DNA of 13,043 nucleotides from Blastocladiella britannica (lineage: Eukaryota > Blastocladiomycota > Blastocladiomycetes > Blastocladiales > Blastocladiaceae), in NCBI GenBank assembly GCA_025349905.2, contig MU625046.1, forward strand, positions 1 through 13,043, written 5' to 3'. The notes below the pieces were generated by a model. The model saw nothing but the letters and a program-made list of their open reading frames with translations, was not told the DNA's origin and did no database searches. Each line of letters starts with the position of its first letter. Position 1 is the first letter of the stretch. Shown piece after piece: positions 8,501-13,043 of this stretch. The translations under genes and the position numbers were made by a program.

Positions 8501-9805
8501 CCTCTTCTTGATTTTTGGCAGTGGGGTCCAGGCCCTTGTTGTCGGCAGCAGCGGTAGCAGCAGCGGCAGATTCGGGATCGACCAGGATCCGCACCGACAT
8601 GGAAATGCAGTGCACGACGGCGATGCGCACCGAGTAGTCCGAGTTTTCGAGCTGCGCCTGCAAGTACACGAGCGACCGCGCGACGGTGCGCGGGACCAAG
8701 TTGGCCAGCGCTATGAGGAACGCGGCCACTGATTTGGCGGCGGCGGCGCCATCGGCGATCCCCGACTCGCCCGACCCGATCGACCGCAGCAATGCCAGGG
8801 TCAGGGCCGAGTACTGGTGCTGGTGCTCGAGGTATGCCAGGAACTCGCCGAGGGGTTCGGCCAAATAGTCAAAGAATTTCAGGTTCTGTTCCATGGCCAC
8901 CATTGCATCTGTATGTATTCGAGCGTGAGTCCATGGTATGCACAAAAAGGATAAAGGAGCAAAACGAACCCAAGCGATGCTCGACAATGCAGTCGCCATA
9001 CACGGAAAACATGGCCTTTTTCAGAGCCGCCAGCTTGAGCGACGTGCGTGCCTTGTTTTGCAGGAGCTCGACCACCGAGCTTCCTACCAAGCTCACGAGT
9101 CCCGTGCGATCGCCGTCCGAGAGGTTGCTCAAGACGCGCGCGCGCAGCACCGTCGAAAACGCGTCCATGGTGCCCAGCTTGAGCCTGTCCCAGTCCCAAG
9201 AACCAGCAGCGCCGCCGGGATGGTTGGCGGTCCGTGCGCGTTTCCGAGCAGGTGCGCGAGCCGAAGTTGCAGCAGAGGACAACGCACCCGAGGCGGCATC
9301 CGCCGCGGCGGCAGCCGACGCCAAGTGAATCGACCGGTGCTCCGCGGCCACCAGGACGTCGTGTGCGAGCGAGAGCCACCGGTGCAGGCACATGCGCACC
9401 ACGTCGAGATTCGCGTCGCTGCTGCCTTGGCTGCTGCCGTTACTACTACCAGCTGCGGTCAATGCGCGGTGCGAGAGAGCGACTTCGCATGCCGCGGGTG
9501 CCACGGTCAGGTTCGTCACGATCAAGTCCAAAAGCCGGGACACGAGCGGAAGTGGGGCGGCGGGAATGTGCGGCAGGCAGCCGAGAAGGCGCGAGTACGG
9601 GGACAGTGCGCCGGGGCGGCAAATGAGCAGAGGATCCGAGGCCAGCGAGTCCGTCAGGGCTGTCGTGCTCCATTCGTTAATATCGCGGCCTTTGGGCGGG
9701 CAGGACCAAGACAGGAAGAAATGACAAACCGTCCACGACATGGCCCAGGTCAGCCAGTCCGATTTCAAGCGCGGTGGCCGGTTCGGGGTCGGAGAGCAAC
9801 ACCAT
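5574..9805 (-). CDS. YCS4: Condensin complex subunit 1 (CAP-D2 / Ycs4 / Cnd1 HEAT-repeat protein)
   Basis: This is the CAP-D2 HEAT subunit of condensin I, which with the SMC2/SMC4 ATPase, kleisin and CAP-G compacts mitotic chromosomes. Exons: 9805-9730, 9689-8970 and 8908-5574, with introns of 40 nt (GTTTGT...AAAG) and 61 nt (GTTCGT...CAG). The protein is about 1376 aa, in the usual 1180-1400 range. The N-terminal Cnd1 region and the HEAT array run through VRKKVMTVITELLD and VEVMDAMDFFVEA. The family signature MVKVKGHLATLAMCLEDPDE lies at about 1083-1102. LKYLFGFITKDRQ (about 1215) and DERQW (about 1244) follow, then a final helix ELRSRIEKARAE. Low-complexity inserts are an acidic one near 400 and a basic Ser/Arg-rich linker near 870-935. 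The first exon is less certain: an ATG at 9741, continuous with exon 2, would give 1368 aa. The stop is at 5574-5576, 160 bp before the next ATG. Confidence 0.96.
9690..9729 (-). other. Probable 40-nt intron near the CAP-D2 N-terminus
   Basis: On the minus strand it runs GTTTGTC to CCCAAAG, with a pyrimidine-rich middle. Splicing joins a GC3-rich 25-codon first exon (ATG at 9803-9805) in phase to GRDINEW. Without it the reading starts at 9741 with an odd Trp/Phe/Cys-rich stretch that does not look like coding sequence. Confidence 0.6.
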
Positions 9806-9806
9806 A

Positions 9807-9812
9807 TTTATT
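9807..9812 (-). terminator. AATAAA hexamer, probable polyadenylation signal of glutathione synthetase
   Basis: The hexamer lies 44 nt after the glutathione synthetase stop (9857-9859) and one base before the CAP-D2 ATG (9805-9803). Cleavage normally falls 10-30 nt further on, so the glutathione synthetase mRNA would end inside the CAP-D2 first exon. Confidence 0.5.
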
Positions 9813-9856
9813 TGTATTTTTTTGTGCGAGTGAGAAGAGCAAACGGAAGAACACCA

Positions 9857-11582
9857 TCAATAAAGCAGCGGACTGTCCAGCACCGCAAACCCGGCGGCCA
9901 CCCCACCCTCGTTGGAGCTCGCCACCTTGGTCCGCAGCAAGTGCCCGCCGGCCTCGTTCGTGAGCACCGTGTCCGGGTCCTTGGCCACCCAGATCCCGTA
10001 AATCCCCAGCTCCGACACCACCTCCGCGTCGCGGATCACCGCACCTTGGCGAACCAGCACATTGCGCATGGACGGGGGCTTGATCAGTTCCATGAGAATG
10101 TATGCCGCGCGCTCACGGGCCGGCAGCCCCGCCAAGAACGCCGGGATATCGGCGCCGTAAATGTTGTTCCCACCACCCTCGCGCTGCGGCTTGACCACGT
10201 ACCGGGACGGGTCGGCCAGGGCCCGCGCGTACGCGGCATCGCCGTCGGGTGTTCCTGCATCCAACGACCACAGGCCCGTAAAACATGAACGCAGTGCCGC
10301 TGCATCAGTGTCAGAGACGAACCGCTCGAGTGCGCCGGGAGCGGCCAAAATCTGCTGCACCTTCTTGGCCCCCGCCAGTTGCTGGGCGACCGTCGGGCAC
10401 TTGACGGCCACCGACGACTCAATCAGGGACCGCGCTTGCCACTCGGTCTCGGTTGGGTAGTCGCCGGGGCCGTAGCCGGCACGGAAGTACACGACCGAGA
10501 TGCGGGCGGGTCCTGCGAGAGTGTCACTGTATTGTTTTTTTTTTTTAATTGTGAGTTGCTCAATCTCTCTGGGCACATTGAACAGAAAGACGCACATGAC
10601 AAGCTCGCGATCAACCAATTTGCTCGCGTTCTGAAGCTCGGCCAGGGTCCGGCGGTAGAGCTTGATCCCATGGCTAGTCCATCATATATCGTTAGATCAT
10701 ATTTTGGAAAGGTAAATGGGATAGGTACCGATCAATCAGCTCGTACTCGATCCAGCGCTGATCAATGGCATTGCGCTCTCCCGGCTGCACCACCATGACC
10801 ACGCCGTCGGCGGTACGGCCCTGCGCAAGGTACTCAGTATGGGCACGGGCGATCGCGCCGGCAATCGCGGCCGTGGCGCCATTGGCCGGCAACGCATCGG
10901 CAGTAATGTCCAAAGTAGCGACATTGGCCCGGTCATTATAAAAATCGGTCTTTTCGAGCAGGTACCGGTGCAAGCGGGTGGTGAGCGTGGACAGGCACCC
11001 AAATGAGCTGGCAATGGTGTTGAGTTCGACCTGCTGCAGATCCAGCGCCAGCGTCTCCGGGTCGCGGTGCATCAGGTAGTCGGAGCGGTGGACGCCGAGC
11101 GAGATTGGCTAAAATTCAATCCAAAATGAGATGACCAATCCAGATCAGCGCCAAGTCAAGTCAGCCATGTTTCCCCAACGAATCAAACCAGAAAGAATAG
11201 GAACCTGCTCGGACAGGCCCGCGGCCTTGATCTCGCAGTAGATGCGGTACAGTCGCGCCGTGAACTCGTCCACGTCGCCCATGCCGCCAAACACGTTGCG
11301 CAGGAACGCGTCGTCGCGCGTGATGGCGTGCACCAGCGAGTTGAACGTCGGCTGCAAAGCACGCGCGTGCTCGTACGCTGCGCGCGGCACGGGGCTCGGG
11401 AACAGCGCCAAGGGAGCGTGGACCGCCGAATGCGGCAGCGGCGGTCCCGTGGTGCCTGGTGCCACGGCACGGATCACCAGGCCGTTGGCCAGCGCCCAGT
11501 CGACGGCCAGATCGCGCAGGGCGTCGATCTTTTGGTCCGAGAGCGGCGGCGGGAAAGCGGGCGGGCTCGGTGTCGGTGTCAT
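9857..11582 (-). CDS. GSS: Glutathione synthetase (eukaryotic type)
   Basis: Joins gamma-glutamylcysteine and glycine with ATP, the second step of glutathione synthesis in the cytosol. Exons: 11582-11205, 11108-10729, 10673-10596 and 10526-9857, giving 501 aa (family about 470-500). Introns are 96, 55 and 69 nt; the second holds a CTAAC branch site and the third a GTGCGT donor and CAG acceptor. Splicing restores SLGVHRSDYLMHRD, ELIDRHGIKLYRRT and LVIDTLAGPARISVVYFRAG at the three joints. Hallmarks are QQVELNTIASSFG (151-162; Glu154 and Asn156 match metal and substrate ligands of the family), FRAGYGPGDYP, FTGLWSLD and the glycine-rich ATP loop KPQREGGGNN (about 391-400). MELIKPP, SELGIYG and the C-terminal LLRTK...GGVAAGFAVLDSP follow. 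It looks intact. The start is the first ATG, 42 bp downstream of the MTQ2 stop. Confidence 0.97.
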
Positions 11583-11624
11583 TTCTCGCTATTTTGGTGG
11601 CAAGGGAAAGAGACTCCCATTACA

Positions 11625-12459
11625 TTACATTTGACGACGGAACCGCACAATACTCAGGTGCTCTGGCCCGGACCGACGCGCCTTGACCTGCTCGGCGACG
11701 ATCCCCCACTCGCGGTGGACCCACTCGGTGATCTCGGGCACGTCGTTCTCTTTTACAAACACAAAGTACGCAACGCCCCAATCGCTCAGTAGCACATCCA
11801 GCAGCGGGATCACCTGGTCAATCACTCGGCGGCCACGGATCCCGCCCGCCCACGCCGCCGAAATGTCGGGGGTACCCACTTCCTCGTCTGGGGTTGGTAC
11901 ATATGGTGGATTGAACAGGAGCACGTCCACGGAGCGAGCAAGGCGTGGCATGAGCCCGCCTGTCAGCGAGGTGAGGATCGGGTTGATTGCCACCTTTCAA
12001 TTTTTTTTCAGTAAATTCGATAAGGGCATGCATTACGCGTGCGTACCTTATTTTGAGAGCCCGTACGGGCCGTTGCATCGCAGGCGCGAGGATTAATGTC
12101 AGTGGTAATGTACACTGCATATTGGAGGAGTCAGTCTCTTGTTTGTTTGGCCAAATAGAAAATGGAGCTTTATTACGCGTTGGTGTCTTGAGGTGCATGG
12201 CCAGGAAGGACGACACGCACCCCGAGCCAGAACCAATTTCAAGAGCAATCGCTGGATTGAGCGGCCTCAGTACAGTGTCCATTTCATCTTCGAGGGCGTC
12301 GAGAAACAAGAACGTGTCCTCTGGTGGAGTCAAGGTTAATGTAATTGATTATTTTTTTTTTGGGGCAACCAACAAAAGAAAGACAAGGGCACCAGCGGGC
12401 TCATAGACATGGTCGTAGTCGTCGGCCTTGAGGTGCGAAAAGTCGGGCGTCGGCAGCAT
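11625..12459 (-). CDS. MTQ2: eRF1 glutamine N5-methyltransferase (HEMK2 / Mtq2)
   Basis: SAM-dependent methyltransferase that, with Trm112, methylates the Gln of the GGQ motif in release factor eRF1. Exons: 12459-12393, 12320-12177, 12114-12047 and 11993-11625, with introns of 72, 62 and 53 nt. The product is 215 aa, the usual size. The joints are well supported: YEPA-EDTFLFLDALE across intron 1, HLKTPT-LYITTDINP across intron 2 and TGSQNK-VAINP across intron 3. Motifs are the N-terminal MLPTPDFSHL, the SAM loop EIGSGSGCVSSFLA (about 50-63), the acidic ribose-binding TDINP and the catalytic substrate-Gln motif NPPY (121-124) with VPTPDEEVG after it. AWAGG and the C-terminal EHLSIVRF are also present. 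The ATG at 12459 is the first in frame. The gene appears complete and functional, and heads the tandem minus-strand cluster. Confidence 0.96.
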
Positions 12460-12471
12460 CTTTACAACTAT

Positions 12472-12477
12472 CACGTG
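12472..12477. promoter_or_regulatory. CACGTG E-box upstream of MTQ2
   Basis: A palindromic CACGTG sits 13 bp upstream of the MTQ2 start codon. It is the core site of bHLH factors such as the Cbf1 and USF families. It lies so close to the ATG that it may fall within the leader. Function is inferred from the motif only. Confidence 0.35.
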
Positions 12478-12505
12478 CCTGATGTGAGTAACCTGATATG
12501 AGTAA
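12478..12505. repeat. Tandem 14-bp direct repeat in the MTQ2 upstream region
   Basis: Two adjacent copies of cctgatRtgagtaa (12478-12491 and 12492-12505) differ at one base, g or a. Each contains tgagtaa, close to bZIP/AP-1 type sites. They directly follow the CACGTG box, so the whole is a plausible regulatory cluster between MTQ2 and the plus-strand frame to the right. Confidence 0.5.
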
Positions 12506-12627
12506 CGTGAGCTTGGCGAAAAGAGAAGAAACCTCTTCGCCGGTACCATAGAGTCTTACTACTTCACGCGCGTTTCGATGGACTCGAGAGGGGTCACGGA
12601 ATAGCAAGCCCATCCGTGCCACCCTGA

Positions 12628-13043
12628 GGAAGCTGGGATCAGCCAGCACCCCCCCCGTCCGCAATCACGCTCGACACCATTGTCACAGACTCGGACCTCC
12701 GCGGCACTCAGGCAGTGCTAACCTTCAGGACGACCGCGGGACGTGACGCGGCAGTGGCCCTTGGGCCGATCAAGCTCCCAGGGCTCAACGGCGGCCCTGA
12801 GATTTCAGCGGTCATCGCGATGCCCAACGCAAAGAAACAAGAGTTCCACATCGCCGGACTGCCAATAAGCCGATTCCTATACGGCCCCACGGGAAGCGGA
12901 ATCATCCAAACCTCGATAAAGCACGCGATCATACTAGTCGACAGTGCCCTGTCAGAGCTGCTCGGGTTAGCGGTAACCCTCGAGTACAGCAACAAGGTGA
13001 CCGGCACAGTCCCGGTCAGTTTCCCAGACGACGACGACGAGCC
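12628..13043 (+). CDS. Partial open frame of unknown function running off the right edge
   Basis: After a TGA at 12625-12627 the frame stays open for 138 codons to the window end, with no ATG near its start. The stretch from 12661 (AITLDTIVTDSDLRGT onward) reads like a genuine protein: alternating beta and helix-like segments, FHIAGLPISRFLYGPTGSG and a C-terminal Asp run. The family is not recognised. The codons ATA, CTA, TCA and CCA appear often, unlike the neighbouring genes. Just upstream the frame that reads NSKPIRATLRKLGSAS is out of register by one base at a C8 run (12650-12657), so the gene looks frameshifted there. A mobile-element protein, a pseudogene exon or a sequencing error at the C-run are all possible. 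Confidence 0.45.

Noticed and set aside
9857..12459. Bacterial-style operon or prokaryotic contig
   Set aside because: All three genes need spliceosomal introns to give their conserved motifs, and they are eukaryotic-type proteins (CAP-D2, eukaryotic glutathione synthetase, HEMK2).
12708..13007. Minus-strand open frame of 99 codons at the right edge
   Set aside because: The plus-strand frame over the same bases is longer, runs off the edge and reads more like a folded protein; the minus frame begins at a non-ATG codon or is a shadow.

Overview
The window is nuclear DNA from a GC-rich, intron-bearing eukaryote. Strong G/C preference at third codon positions, nine recognisable short introns (35-96 nt) and tightly packed genes all point that way. 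The gene set is a condensin HEAT subunit, an eRF1 methyltransferase, eukaryotic-type glutathione synthetase and a Fanzor-type TnpB relative. It fits an early-diverging (zoosporic) fungus best. That placement is inference; no marker in the window fixes the lineage.

Left third (1-2711), mobile and accessory DNA. Positions 1-1167 form a large imperfect inverted repeat: arms of about 412 bp (1-413 and 756-1167) around a 342-bp loop. The loop carries a small minus-strand ORF for an 85-residue protein with one predicted membrane helix. Right of it lie three short hairpins (1289-1373), then the C-terminal part of a Fanzor/TnpB-like RNA-guided nuclease (about 1400-1830). RuvC-II, the zinc ribbon and RuvC-III are present, but the N-terminal part with RuvC-I is missing. 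An in-frame TAA ends it, yet the same frame stays open with host-like codon usage for about 200 more codons (1831-2442). A strongly pyrimidine-rich tract (2443-2580) follows.

Centre and right (2712-12459), four minus-strand genes in tandem. In transcription order they are MTQ2/HEMK2 (4 exons, 215 aa), glutathione synthetase (4 exons, 501 aa), the condensin I subunit CAP-D2/Ycs4/Cnd1 (3 exons, about 1376 aa) and an unrecognised 888-aa protein (2 exons). The gaps between coding regions are only 42, 51 and 160 bp. The first two are too short for an ordinary terminator plus promoter, so overlapping or shared transcription is likely. The known roles are unrelated: translation-termination factor methylation, glutathione synthesis and chromosome condensation. 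No common pathway is evident, so the packing looks like compaction rather than a functional operon.

The 888-aa protein is the most original host gene here. It has two divergent copies of one domain, each with YxG, CVW and HP landmarks. They are separated by Gly-rich and collagen-like repeats and followed by one hydrophobic segment and an acidic, His-rich tail.

Right edge (12460-13043). The MTQ2 upstream region has a CACGTG box and a tandem 14-bp repeat. Beyond it a plus-strand open frame runs off the window. Its codon usage differs from the other genes and it probably carries a frameshift at a C8 run; it may be a degraded mobile element.
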